Shown here one piece after another: positions 12,331 through 23,438 of a DNA stretch of 64,000 bases; positions within the stretch are counted from its first letter, which is position 1, and each line of letters begins with the position of its first letter. The notes under the pieces are model-generated. The model saw nothing but the letters and a program-made list of their open reading frames with translations, was not told the origin of the DNA and made no database searches. The stretch is taken from assembly GCA_037074615.1 (NCBI GenBank), contig CM073558.1, positions 8,866,001 to 8,930,000 of the forward strand. Reading direction: 5' to 3'. Origin of the DNA: Leucaena leucocephala. Taxonomy: Eukaryota; Streptophyta; Magnoliopsida; Fabales; Fabaceae. The position numbers and the translations under genes were made by a program.

Positions 12331-13331
12331 TATGAGAATAAATCAAATGCAATTTTGTCTTATCTTTATTTTAAATTAAATAAATGGGAGAATTAAATCT
12401 GTGGGACAGATTTAATACAAACACTATTTATTTAATTAGTTTCTTATCAAATTATACAATATATGATATTGTATTAATTTCAGAATTAATATAAGATTAA
12501 TTCCAAAAATCTAAGTCTGTGGTAACACGCATAGCATCGTATATATCTGATATTTAGGAGCTATGGTTGGGATAGAAAAAAAGTATAAACGGGAATCAGC
12601 AAAAGGTTTGCAGATAAGAAACTGCCAAAATAGAGACAGAAAGGACGAATTCTTGAGTAAGCCCTGGAGGGACAGGAGGCACTAGCACGTCATTCGTGGT
12701 TAGAACGTTGTTCGTGTGGATACCAGTAGAGGAAGCCGACCTGAGTCGTCGACTTCTTACGATCGAAAAGAGATCACGAGCCGCGGAGAGAAGCTATGGA
12801 CATCGCAACCAGAAGCTGAGAAAGTCGCGACTGAATACTGAGGGTAATACTTCTTTCCACTTGACTTAAACATATACGGTAGATCCTGGCAGGGAATGGA
12901 AAAATTTTTAAGTTAATTTCTGCTGCGTGTCTTCTAATTCCTTACAAAAAGGACACCAAGGGTATTTTGGTCATTTCCCAAGGAATGGATGGCAGATAAC
13001 TCAATATAACCATGCCAAGGGTATGAGAAGCCTAGACATTGATTTCCAGGACAAAATACATATCCTGATATATTATAGAAAAATTTAGAACAGAAAATAA
13101 TCCGGTTGTTGTGAAACTGCTCCGATAGGTATCGGATTGGACTGAAATTTTTCCAGAAGCTTCCTTACACTATGAGCACGCCACCTAGCCCTCTTAGGTG
13201 TCCCATGAGCTGTCCCACATGATGTCATAATTATTCTTTTATGAAAAAGTAAAATCCAAGATTAAATGTGAGCCTTTAGATCAAATAGTAACCAAATCAA
13301 TCTTGGCCGTTGATTTTTCTTGGATTTTGGC

Positions 13332-13339
13332 TATAAATA
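13332..13339 (+). promoter_or_regulatory. TATA box of LTR-A copy 2
   Basis: TATAAATA in GGCTATAAATACCCCC. A consensus-like splice donor AAAG|GTAAGT lies 131 nt downstream at 13463. Confidence 0.6.
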
Positions 13340-15186
13340 CCCCCTCATTCTGCCCAAAACTGTGGCCTTGTGATACCTTGGGGAAACTCTTGCAAAATGA
13401 AAACTCAAGCTAAGACAAAGAAGATTCAAGGTTCCAAAGTTCAAGCAAGTTAGAGATTAAAGGTAAGTAATCTCTCCTAGCTTATTTTCCTTTGATTTGG
13501 GAGCTTGAACTTAGGGTTTTCATGGGAGAAAAGTTGAGTTTTCTCTAAGGGTTAGTGCTGCCCAAAAACCTTAGATGAAAGGGGAAAGAAGAAATTAAAG
13601 TTAGAAATATATGATTGAAGCTTAAACAAGCTAATTAAGAGATTGGTTGTTGAATCAAGTTGATATTCTTGACTTTGCCTTAATGGAACCTGTTCAGTCT
13701 GCACTGTTCATGAGGGAAGAAAATGGAATTTCAATGATTTAACGCTTCCATTGAATTTAGATGATGATTTTGTGTAGGATTAGAAAGGTTTTGAACCTTG
13801 AAAGCATTGAAATTCCAAGGTTGTAGTTTTGAAACCCTTATCTGTTACTATTCACACGCATGAACTGTGATTGGAATTTCATGATTTTGATGCTTCCAAT
13901 GGTTTTAAAATGAAAAATTGTGTGGGATAAAGTAGAGAAACAAGTATGGGAAGCATTGGAATCAAAATGAGAATTTTTGAAAGAATTGAGTTCAGTTTTG
14001 GTTCTGTACAGCATGTGATGAAGGAGCTGGAATTTCATGATTCTAAGCTCATAAATGGATTCAAAAGAGGAAATTGTGTAGGGTAAAGTCAAGACATCAA
14101 TTGATTCAAAGACCAAGTCCATTAGTTAAGATTAAGGAAAGTTAATGGGCTTAATGTTCAAGAAGAAGTTATGTTAGTTAAAGTGAGTTTAATGCTCAAG
14201 GAAGTTAGATTGTGATGAATGAATGATTATGTGATGTTAGGAATTGATTGGTATGCTCCAAGAGAGGCAGCCACATGTTCAAGAAAAGTGAGAAGGAGGA
14301 AGCAAGATAAGGAGAAAGAAAGTCAAGTGCTCAAGGTAGTAAACTTATCCTAAACTTGTATGCATTGAATGTTATGCTTGATTGTGCTATGGCTTGATTG
14401 CATTGTATTGAATGTTATGTTTACTTTGGCCAATTGTATTTCATATGTAACATGGAAGCATGCACATGACACAATAGTAACACTTTCACAAGCAAGCACA
14501 AGTAGTTACATTAATGCATGCATTATTTACTACCGTTTGCTACTGAGATTTCCCCCAAAATCTCATCCCTTTCCATGTAATCCTAATCCCACAGGTTTAT
14601 GAATGATGAAAGAGGATGATGAAGCATGAAGAAAAGCTAGGGATTGGATAGTATATATGTTATGTGAATGTGTAATGTTGCTGTATGACCAATGTAAGCA
14701 GTGATGATCATGATATAATGAAAAATAGTAAATGATGGAATAAATGTATGCAATTTTACAGACATTTAGATGGAATGCCAAGCTTCATTTTGACACTAAG
14801 AACATTTTATTTGGATGTCTGTACAAAGAGAACTGATTTTCCAAAGTAAGGGACCAGAATCTGTTTCCAGGATTTTTGACCAAATGAACAGTAAATTTGG
14901 CGTATAAACTATATTAATTGGCTAATCAATTTGTCTAGAAATTATTTTTCCCTTAAATTTCAAGATATTATCTTCACGTAGCTTTTTGAACCACTTCATT
15001 TTGAGTTTTCTAGAATTAGTTATGAGTTTTTGAAGTTCATTGCGTAATCTAGAATACTATATGAACAGAAACCCGAGAAAGAGTAAAATTCCAGATTTAG
15101 CTAATGAACTTCTAAGGTCTTGTAAGTGATTCTAAATGCTACTAAATGATCCCTAAGACGTATGAAAGTACTGATGTTACACAACT

Positions 15187-16486
15187 TGGGAAACTAAGGA
15201 GAGAATTTAGGGAAGAGGCAAACTCAACATAATCTAGCTCATCCTCTATTGTCCCTGAATCTGAAATTGGACTTAATTTAGACATTCCATAAAAAATTTC
15301 TAATATGGTTGAGATTAATCCTAATGGGCATAATAGACAAGGAGAAAATGAAATACCAATGAATGTAAAAGATAATAAAAGTGTGAGGGAAATAAATCAT
15401 TCGCATGTTAATTATGATCCTTATGGTTTTTATATTGAAGAGACTAATTTTAAAATTAAAGGAGCTTTGATTGTAACCTTACCTAAATTTCATGGTTTTG
15501 CAGGAGAATGTCCACATCGGCACTTACAAGCCATGCATATGATCTACTTCTCAATGAAGGCCCCAATTACTACATTGGATGATGTCTTGAGGAGGTGTTT
15601 CCATTTCACCTTAGAAGAAAATGCTAAGGAGCGGCTATACAATCTACCAACTCATTTGTCCACTCTTACATGGGATCAGTTGAAGTCAACATATTTAGAA
15701 CAGTTCTTCTCAGCCTCTAAGACAACTCGGATGAAGAAGGAAGTAACAAACATTCTACAATAGGATGGAGAATCATTACATGAATATTGGACAAGATTTA
15801 TTAACTTGTTGGTTTGATGTCCACACCACAACATGAGAAAGGCTGATCTAGTAGACATATTCTTTAATGGTCTACTCCCTCACAATCAGGTGTCCTTAAA
15901 TGCAACAACAAATAGATCTTTACAAGATAAGACTTCATAAGTAGTTAGGAATTATTCTAGAAAATGGCTAATGAAGACCATCAAACTGAGGATCCAAGGA
16001 AAGTAACCTCATCATCTTTAGGTAATTCAAAAGAGATTTTGGCAGAATTAGAACCTTTAGAAAATAGAATGGAAAAAAGGATAAATTAATTGAAAGAGAG
16101 CTATATTTCACAAAGCAAGTTAATGTAGTGGGACCTCACAAGTACTAGTTATAGGAAGTGACTCACGCGGTTTAATGCTGTATACTACCAGTACATGTGA
16201 TGGACAGTATGGAGAAGTAGCAGCAATGTATCAAGGGAGAGAAAATTAAGACCAGAAGAGAGACCTATACTCAAACACATACAAACCTAGTTGGAAAGAC
16301 CACCTAAATTTCAAGTAAGGGAGTAGGGAAAATAGGCCTAACCAATTCCAAGGAGGTGGTGTTTTCTCAAGCAACTACCAAAATAATGTAAAGTCTATGG
16401 TTCCAACTCACCCTAATACTTTAGTAGCATCAATACCAGATGAGACTTCTCAATTATTGAAAAGTATGGCTGCACAGATGAATAAC
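15187..16486 (+). pseudogene. Athila-D gag body (Ty3-type capsid), broken
   Basis: The open stretch 15305-15763 (152 aa) reads as a retrotransposon gag capsid domain: LPKFHGFAGECPHRHLQAM, then LRRCFHFTLEENAKERLYNL, then TWDQLKSTYLEQFF and a KTTRMKKEVTN segment. The order and spacing are those of Athila-lineage gag. The frame is closed by TAG at 15761 and later by TGA, TAA and others. Translation past the stops gives ESLHEYWTRFINLL and CPHH, so the domain continues. An upstream TAA separates 15305 from the N-terminal piece. The tail ends at the copia-B insertion (16492). Gag would have packaged element RNA; this copy cannot make it. Confidence 0.85.
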
Positions 16487-16491
16487 ATAGA
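16487..16491 (+). repeat. Copia-B target-site duplication, left
   Basis: ATAGA, against ATAGT at 25277-25281 (one mismatch). Confidence 0.75.
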
Positions 16492-17176
16492 TGTTGAAAA
16501 ATGTGCCATAGGGGCCAATCATTATCTTATAAACATTATTGATTTATGAGTTTATCAATTGTGTTATCATATTATTCGCATGTTTACTGTGATGACCATC
16601 CTTGGATAATTCATGATCTTATCCTAAATGTCCCTGGTCGATCATCTGTGCGGGAGCAGAGATGAAATAAGACCAGTATGACTTTAAAGATGTATAGAGA
16701 TATAAATCAAAGTCATAGGCATATGTAAGAGTACAAGGTGTTGGACCGACCCGCTATGAGAGAGTTACATGGGTTACGTCATAAGCTTCTCTCATATACA
16801 AACCATGTCACTATGCCCTTTAACCTGAGATCATCATAGATTCCTACATGACAAACGCTCAGCTTTGACCTAGTCAAAAGTCACTTTTGACCGAGTGATC
16901 ATAAAGACTATGTTCGGGCTTAGTGGTTTTTCATGCGGAGGAATGTGAGTGGTCAAGATGGAATTTGTCCCTCACATTCGTAGAGAGATATTATTGGGCC
17001 CCTCGATGAGTGAGTCTGAGAAATGTATGGCCATACTGTAATGGAAAGGTAGTTCCATTTCTATAGTCAGACTACTCAGGGATCGAGAAAGTAACAGTCA
17101 GGAATAGGAGGATGACATTATCCATGCCTCATCCATGACTAAAATATCGCGTGACAGAAGGGACATGATATGGTTG

Positions 17177-17184
17177 TATAAAAG
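17177..17184 (+). promoter_or_regulatory. TATA box, copia-B 5' LTR
   Basis: TATAAAAG about 685 bp into the LTR, identical in the four family members. It places the hairpin repeats downstream, probably in the transcribed leader. Confidence 0.6.
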
Positions 17185-17342
17185 GTTACATTGTTTATCG
17201 ATCCTCATATGATTTGGGTAGTCGTTATGTCTTGCTAAAGATCGCTTGCGACTTGTGGGCCAGTATAGCAAATGACCCACTGCCAACTTTATATGGACCT
17301 ACAGGGTCGCACACAAAATAGCCCAACACGAGCTATGATATC

Positions 17343-17385
17343 CAGATTCATTAAATCTAAGATGTGTCTAGATTCAATGAATCAT
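17343..17385 (+). repeat. Long inverted repeat downstream of the copia-B promoter
   Basis: GATTCATTAAATCT and AGATTCAATGAATC form a near-perfect 14-bp stem around a loop of about 11 nt. The equivalent at 24302 is perfect. Confidence 0.65.
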
Positions 17386-17444
17386 CCAGGGTTGATGTAT
17401 ATATTTATTTATATTTATATTCGTTTATATATATATTATATATA

Positions 17445-17790
17445 AGGGATATATAGGATTTAATTTATAAGAATAAATTAAATCTCTATCATGTTTGAAT
17501 TTGAAATTCAAATTGATAGGATATCTCATATAAGAGATATTTACAAGATTTAATTTATAAGAATAAATTAAATCTCTATCACGTTTGAATTTGAAATTCA
17601 AATTGATAGGATATCTCATATAAGAGATATTTACAAGATTTAATTTATAAGAATAAATTAAATCTTTATCACGTTTGAATTTGAAATTCAAATTGATAGG
17701 ATATCTCATATAAGAGATATTTACAAGATTTAATTTATAAGGATAAATTAAATCTCTATCACGTTTGAATTTGAAATTCAAATTTATAGG
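17445..17790 (+). repeat. Tandem 90-bp hairpin units (four) in the copia-B 5' LTR
   Basis: Period 90 bp (taagagatat recurs at 17531, 17621 and 17711, with a first partial unit before). Each unit contains three back-to-back palindromes: AGATTTAATTTAT/ATAAATTAAATCT, GAATTTGAAATTC and ATATCTC/GAGATAT. Because 90 is a multiple of three, the minus strand stays open as a 30-residue peptide repeat. I do not regard that as a gene. Confidence 0.9.
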
Positions 17791-18392
17791 ATATCTCAAA
17801 TTTGATTTAACCAATATTATCTTTATTTAAATTAAATAAATAGGTGAATTAAATCTGTGGGACGGATTTAATATAAACATTATTTATTTAATTAGTTTCT
17901 TATCAAATTATACAATATGTGATATTGTATTAATTTTGGAATTAATATAGATTAATTCCAAGATCCAATTCGGTTGAGGAAAACGCAGAGCATCCTATAT
18001 ATCTGATTTTAGGAGCTACGCTTACAGATAAGAAACTGCTGAAGTAGAGATGGAGAGGACGAATTCTTGAGAGAGCCTTGGAGGGACAGGAGACGCTAGC
18101 ATGTCATTCGTGGTTGGAATGCTGTTCGTGTGGATACCAGTTGAGGAAGCCGACCTGAGACGTCGACTTCTTGCGATCAGAAAGAGAGCACGAGCCGCGG
18201 AGAGAAGCTGTGGACATCTTATTGTGATCGGAAAGAGATCACCAGTCGCGGAGAGAAGCTATGGAAGTCGTTGAGGAACACCAAGGGTAATGCTTCTTTC
18301 CACTTGACTTAAACACATACCGTAGATCCTGGCAATGAATGGGAAAAAAATTTTAAATTAATTTCCACTGCGTGTCTTCCAATTCCTTGCAG

Positions 18393-18405
18393 TGGTATCA
18401 GAGCC
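18393..18405 (+). other. Copia-B primer-binding site
   Basis: TGGTATCAGAGCC, one base after the LTR, complementary to the 3' end of initiator tRNA-Met. Confidence 0.95.
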
Positions 18406-19448
18406 ATGCCGTTTTGTGTTTAAGTTAGGCTTTATTGTTGATTAATATGATATGTGTTAGTCGTAGCCAATCATATAATATGCGTTTTATGTATGACATA
18501 TAAGGAATCCGTGTTATGTATGACATAAAAGGAATCTAAAAGGGAATTGAAATCGGTGGTGATGCTTTTTGATTTGATCAATTAACATAGATGGGGTCTA
18601 ACATATGTTATTTGATGAATGTTTTAAATATGAAACCTTAATTGCCCTTGAATTAAATCTGAATATTGATTCTTGAATGTTTGGGTATGGTGAATAATAT
18701 GGCTCTAGATTGCAAGTGTTGTAATTTTTAAATACGACCTGCATGTCGTGCCTTCCTCTATATACTCTCAATGTACATTCTCTTCTCATCTCACTCCCCT
18801 CGAATGTTAAAAGAGGTTTCTATATGTAATTTCCCTTTTTCTTACTAGAAAGCTCCTCTCATTGGCTTGAGGGGACTTAGGATAGGTGAGCCATATTGTA
18901 TCACATTTAGATTATGCGTATTATGATTATATCAGAAACATGCATATACTTGTATGAGATACAAACTGAGAAACATGCATTCTTATAAACCAGATAGTTA
19001 AATCAAGCCCTCTAAATGAAATCTTAAGTCATAATGCTATCAATTTATGAACACTTGTCAAAACCTCGATCGCTCAATTGTGGACTCCACCAAAGTGGGT
19101 GCTTTTGAGTTATCTTGGGGAGATAAGCAAGAGTAATGGTGCTACTCTCACATGTTTATTATTGTTTGACTTAATTGAGATTAACACAACGGTTTTAAGT
19201 CTCAAGGCATTGGATGGGATTAAAAACATGCCAGATCATATGATGATAGAATCCCATGAACATCTAAGAGTTACATTTGATATAATTGGTAAAGGTGTTA
19301 CCTACCTAAATAACTTAATTTCAGTGTCCTGCCAAAGCGGACTTAAGTTTGAGCCAAATATAGATCTTAGCCCACTAACTATTGCCTTGAGGGTTGTTTA
19401 TTTAGTGGGAGATTGCTAATTGAATTGCATATTTTTAATTGTAGAATC
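18406..19448 (+). other. Copia-B untranslated leader
   Basis: No recognisable coding domain between primer site and gag. An open frame at 19078-19419 (113 aa) has no family I recognise. I leave it as leader, with the caveat that its phrase order looks more coding-like than random AT-rich DNA. Confidence 0.5.
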
Positions 19449-20340
19449 ATGATGACTAGTAATACTGCTACATTATCGCTGCGATCTATCCTTGAGAAGG
19501 ACAAACTTAATGGGACAAACTTTCTTGACTGGTTTAGGAACTTGAGAATTGTTCTCAAGTAGGAAAGAAAGGCGCATGTCCTAGATCAACCCATTCCTGA
19601 GGACCCAGCGGCCAATGCTCCTAGAGCTCAGAGAGATGCTTACACGAATCATAAGGAAGACTCTGTTGATGTGGGGTGCTTGATGCTAGCCACCATGGTT
19701 TCGGAGCTCCAAAGAGATCTGGAACACATGGAGGCTTATGAGATGATTGTGCATCTCAAGGAAATGTTCCAACAACAGGCAAGGCAAGAGAGGTATAAGA
19801 CCACTAAAGCCTTACGTTCCTGCAAGATGGCTGAAGGTGCATCAGTCAGTACTCATGTCTTAAAGATGAAAGGGTACATTGATCACCTTGAGAGGCTTAG
19901 ATTTCCCATGAGCCAGGAGTTAGCTACAGATTTGATCTTAAACTCACTCCTAGAAAGTTATGACCAGTTTGTCATGAACTACAACATGAACAACATAGAG
20001 AAATCTATTTCTAAACTGCATGAGATGCTTAAAACTGCTGAGTCGAGTCTTAAGAAGAAGCCCAGTGCTATTTTGATGGTTCAGAAAGGAAAGGGTATGA
20101 AAAAGAAAGGCAAAAAGGCAAGGGGAAGGGTCATGGCTTATCAGGTAAGACCAAAGAGTCAGGCAAGCCTAAAACCAAGCCTGCACCAAAGAAGGCAAAG
20201 CCTCCAAAGGAAGGAGTCTGCTTCTTCTACAATGAACCTGGTCATTGGAAGAGGAATTGCAAACTCTACATCGAAGATCTGAAAAAGAACAAGAAGGATA
20301 GTGGGGCTATCACTTCAGGTATTTATGTTATAGACATTCA
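19449..20340 (+). pseudogene. Copia-B gag, broken
   Basis: ATG at 19449, with residues LEKDKLNGTNFLDWFRNLRI, the usual copia gag opening. TAG at 19560-19562 interrupts what is normally Q (CAG). The frame reopens as 19671-20282 (203 aa), with the gag body (for example EMIVHLKEMFQQQARQERYK) and a basic tail. A frameshift near 20130-20200 moves the zinc knuckle (20219 onward) into another frame. The knuckle reads CFFYNEPGHWKRNC, with Tyr in place of the second zinc-binding Cys (TGC to TAC). Gag would have formed the particle and bound RNA. At least three separate lesions make it inactive. Confidence 0.9.
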
Positions 20341-20710
20341 TCTTTCTACTTCCACTTCATGGGTATTAGATACTACATGTGGTTTTCACATTTGTACAAA
20401 TGCGCAGGGACTAAAGGACAGTAGGAAGCTGAAAAAGGGCGAGGTTGACCTACGAGTTGGAAACAGAGCAAGGGTTGCTGCGTTAGCTGTAGGCACTTAT
20501 GAATTAGTTCTGCCCACTGGGCTTTTGTTAGTTTTGAACAATTGCTATTATGTTCCTGCTTTAAGTAGTAACATTGTTTCACTTTCTTATTTGGATAAGG
20601 AAGGTTTCACTTCCATTTCTGGGAATAGTAGATGTTCTATTTATCGTAATGATATTTTCTATGCTCATAGTGATTTGCATGTTGATCATTACATATTAAA
20701 TTTGGAATAA
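20341..20710 (+). pseudogene. Copia-B protease region
   Basis: In frame with the zinc knuckle. The active-site block reads SWVLDTTCGFHIC where copia retropepsins have a D-S/T-G core, so the Gly after the catalytic Asp-Thr is replaced. The downstream NCYYVPALSSNIVSLSYLD stretch is typical of the protease C-terminal part. TAA at 20708-20710 follows LNLE, at a place where translation otherwise continues in the same frame into the integrase. It processes the polyprotein in active relatives. Confidence 0.85.
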
Positions 20711-21623
20711 CCCAATCATAGAAATATCTATAACATAATCGCCAAAAGGGTTAAATCGAACGATTTGAATCCGACATACCTCTGGCACTGTCGTCTAGGC
20801 CACATAAATGAGAAACACATTTTCAAACTCCATCAAGATGGATTTCTAAACTCATTTGATTTTGAATCATATGACACTTGCGAGTCTTGCTTGTTAGGAA
20901 AGATGACAAAGTCACCCTTCACTGGGCACAGTGAGAGGGCCACTAATTTATTAGGGCCTCATACATACAGATGTGTGTGGACTGATGAACACAAATGCCA
21001 GAGGAGGTTATTCGTACTTCATAACATTTATAGATGATTTCAGCAGATATGGGTACATCTATCTGATGAAACATTAATCTGAATCTTTTGAAAAGCTCAA
21101 GATATTTCAAAATGAAGTACAAAACCAGCTTGACAAAATAATTAAAGCCCTTCGATTTGATCGGGGTGGTGAATATTTGAGCCAAGAGTTCATAGATCAT
21201 CTCAGGAGTTGTGGGATAGTCTCGCAATTGACTCCTCTAGGGACACCATAATGGAATGGCATTTCTGAATGGAGGAATCGAACACTATTAGATATGGTTT
21301 GATCCATGATGAGTCGAACAGATCTTCCGCCCTCCTTTTGGGGCCATGCCCTAGAGACAGCTGTGTTCACACTCAATCGTGTTCCATCTAAGGCAATTGA
21401 AAAGACTCCATATGAGATATGGACTGGGAGGACGCCTAGTTTATCTTTCCTCAAGATTTGGGGATGCGAGGTCTATGTTAAGCAACAAGCCTCAGACAAA
21501 TTAGCGCCCAAATCCTCAAAGTGCCTTTTTGTGGGATATACTAAGGAAACCAAGGGATATTATGTCTACAACCCTGCTGATAACAAAGTGTTTGTTGTCA
21601 AAAATGGTATCTTTCTCGAATGA
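20711..21623 (+). pseudogene. Copia-B integrase, broken
   Basis: The zinc-binding head is intact (HCRLGHINEKH then CESC, from about 20785 to 20890). A short insertion near 20965 shifts the frame before the first catalytic Asp, so the open stretch 20765-21037 ends in unrelated residues. The core then reads in another frame: the second Asp in ALRFDRGGEYLS near 21155 and the catalytic Glu in NGISEWRNRTLLDM near 21270. Stops TAA (21249) and TGA (21300) fall where relatives have Q and R. The C-terminal part 21306-21623 is open (LPPSFWGHALETAVFTLNR, GCEVYVKQQ, KGYYVYNP) and typical of copia integrases. In active copies it inserts the cDNA. Confidence 0.9.
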
Positions 21624-22397
21624 GAATTTATCTCTAAAAGAACTAGTGGGAGTAAGGTACACCTCGAAGAAGTTCGAGAGCCAGAAGACACCACAGAACT
21701 GCAGATGGAAAATGGAGAAGACTCACAACAAGTTGTTGAGACTCCTCAAGTCACGCATGGTCCATGAAAGTCTAATAGGACACGACTTCAGCCTCAGAGA
21801 TATGGATTTCTGATTTCTGACAGTCGTGATGTGTTGCTCATTGAGCATAATGAGCCGACTATCTATCAAGAAGATATAGTGGGACCAAACTCTGAAAAGT
21901 GGCTTAATGCCATGAAGTCTGAGATGTAATCCATGTACGACAACAAGGTTTGGACCTTAGTCGACCTGCCTGAAGGTGTAAAAGCTGTCGGGTGCAAGTG
22001 GGTTTTTAAGGAGAAAACTGACATGGATGGCAATATAAATATCTTCAAGGCACGACTGGTTGCAAAAGGATTTACTCAAACTCATGGTGTGGACTATGAT
22101 GAGACCTTTTCCCCAGTTACAATGGCCAAATCAATCTGAATCCTCTTTGCCATAGCAGCATATTATGACTATGAAATATGGCAGATGGACGTCAAGACAG
22201 CCTTCCTTAATGGAAAGCTCCTTGAGGATGTGTACATGACACAACCTAAAGGGTTTGTGCGTTCTGAGTACTCTGGTAAAGTGTGCAAGCTTCAAAGGTC
22301 CATTTATGGACTGAAGTAAGCCTCTCATAGTTGGAATTGTCATTTTGATAAAGTAGTCAAAGAGTTTGGATTCCTTCAAAACATTGATGAACCTTGT
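21624..22397 (+). pseudogene. Copia-B reverse transcriptase, N-terminal part with stops
   Basis: After a linker with frameshifts, the classic copia RT opening is readable from 21933: VWTLVDLPEGVKAVGCKWVF, then ARLVAKGFTQTHGVDYDETF. The first catalytic Asp is present in QMDVKTAFLNG near 22190, followed by CKLQRSIYGLK. Stops at 21927 (TAA), 22137 (TGA) and 22317 (TAA) lie in one continuous frame, which also joins the next segment. Each stop is one C-to-T change from the Q or R expected there. Confidence 0.93.
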
Positions 22398-23435
22398 GTG
22401 TACAAGAAGGTTAGTGGGAGTACAGTTGTGTTTTTGGTACTCTATGTCAATGACATCCTACTTATTGGGAATAACATTTCTACCTTACATATTGTTAAGT
22501 CTTGGTTAGGAAAGTCTTTCTCAATGAAAGACTTGGGTGAAGCCACCTATATCCTAGGAATCAAGATCTATAGAGATAGATTTAAAAGACTTCTAGGACT
22601 CAATCAGAGTACATACATAGACAAAATACTGCATAGGTTCAGTATGCATGAATCAAAGAGGGGTTTCATACCCATGTCTCATAGTAGTCACCTCAGCAAA
22701 GATCTATGTCCTAGTATATCTGATCAGCGAGGTCGCATGAGTAAAGTTCCATATGCCTCGGCCATAGGATCTATCATGTACGCCATGTTATGTACTCGAC
22801 CAGATGTCTCGTTTGCCTTAAGTATGACTAGTAGATATCAACAGGACCCTGGTGAGGCCCATTGGACTGTTGTCAAGAATATCCTTAAGTACTTAAGAAG
22901 GACTAAGGACTTATTCTTAGTCTATGGTGGATTGGATGACGAACTATGTGTAACTGGTTACACAGACGCGAGTTTCCAAGCTGACCAGGATGACCAAAAA
23001 TCGCAGTCTGGATATATATTCCTCCTCAATAATAGAACAGTAAGCTGGAAGAGCTCTAAACATGGCACTGTAGCAAATTCTGCAATGGAAGCTGAGTATA
23101 AAGCAGCATCTGATGCAGCTAAGGAAGCTGTTTGGATCAAGAAGTTCATCACGAAACTAGGGGTGATACCTACCATCTCAAATTCAATAACTTTGTTCTG
23201 TGACAATAGCGGTGCCATTGCACAGGACAAAGAGCCTAGGTCACATCAAAGGACCAAGCACATACTCAGGCGATTTCATCTTATCAGAGAAATTAACGAT
23301 AGAGGTGATATAAAAATATGCAAGGTAGCAGGAGAAGACAATGTTGCTGATCCTCTAACAAAGCCGCTTGTGCAGGCAAAGCATGAGCGTCATGTTAGGT
23401 CAATGGGAATTAGTCAAATTAATGATTGTACCTAG
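22398..23435 (+). pseudogene. Copia-B reverse transcriptase C-terminus and RNase H
   Basis: The longest open frame in the window (345 aa). It begins in the RT palm: LYVNDILLIGN holds the catalytic YVDD box with the first Asp changed to Asn (AAT at 22449-22451). Next come GEATYILGIKIYRDR and a PYASAIGSIMYAM segment. RNase H starts near 22950 with YTDASFQADQDDQKSQSGY, then AMEAEYKAASDAAKEAVW and LFCDNSGAI, so its acidic residues are present. The C-terminal KHILRRFHLIREI and NVADPLTKPL motifs are normal. It ends 14 bases before the 3' LTR. The open reading is real coding sequence, but the mutated active site and upstream stops rule out function. Confidence 0.95.
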
Positions 23436-23438
23436 TAC

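Larger units (their letters stand above)
11268..12946 (+). mobile_element. Solo LTR of copia-B nested in LTR-A copy 2
   Basis: TGTTGGAAAGTGTG... to ...TTCCTTACA, 1679 bp, homologous over its length to the copia-B LTRs. Flanks are GAAAG (11263-11267) and AAAAG (12947-12951). The paralogous empty site reads agtgcaagaaaggacacc at 61191-61208. It carries only one copy of the 90-bp hairpin unit that is repeated in other LTRs of the family. Confidence 0.9.
10347..15181 (+). mobile_element. Solo LTR-A copy 2, with a nested copia-B solo LTR
   Basis: Starts TGTCATATCC, ends GATGTTACA, and is flanked by an exact CAACT duplication. With the nested 1679-bp copia-B LTR and its extra target copy removed it is about 3.15 kb, matching the 3.13-kb copy at 28500-31629. 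No internal retrotransposon sequence adjoins either end, so it is a solo LTR left by LTR-LTR recombination. Open frames inside it are chance. Confidence 0.9.
16492..18391 (+). repeat. Copia-B 5' LTR
   Basis: 1900 bp. It differs from the 3' LTR in length mainly through one extra 90-bp hairpin unit (four against three). Confidence 0.93.

Noticed and set aside
15305..15763. Possible host gene of 152 aa
   Set aside because: The residues match Ty3 gag, and the position within Athila-D explains it.
17445..17790. CRISPR-like regular repeats
   Set aside because: Head-to-tail 90-bp units without spacers inside a plant LTR.
17425..17814. Minus-strand 129-aa open frame of 30-residue repeats (also 24373-24699 and 49128-49466)
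   Set aside because: It arises because the 90-bp palindromic LTR repeat length is a multiple of three. The composition is AT-driven and the strand is opposite to the element.
18393..18405. tRNA-like sequence
   Set aside because: This is a retrotransposon primer site complementary to tRNA-Met, not a tRNA gene. The same applies to 58293-58304. No complete tRNA cloverleaf was seen.
21197..21454. Minus-strand 85-aa open frame
   Set aside because: Antisense shadow of the copia-B integrase.
22958..23230. Minus-strand 90-aa open frame
   Set aside because: Antisense shadow of the copia-B RNase H coding sequence.
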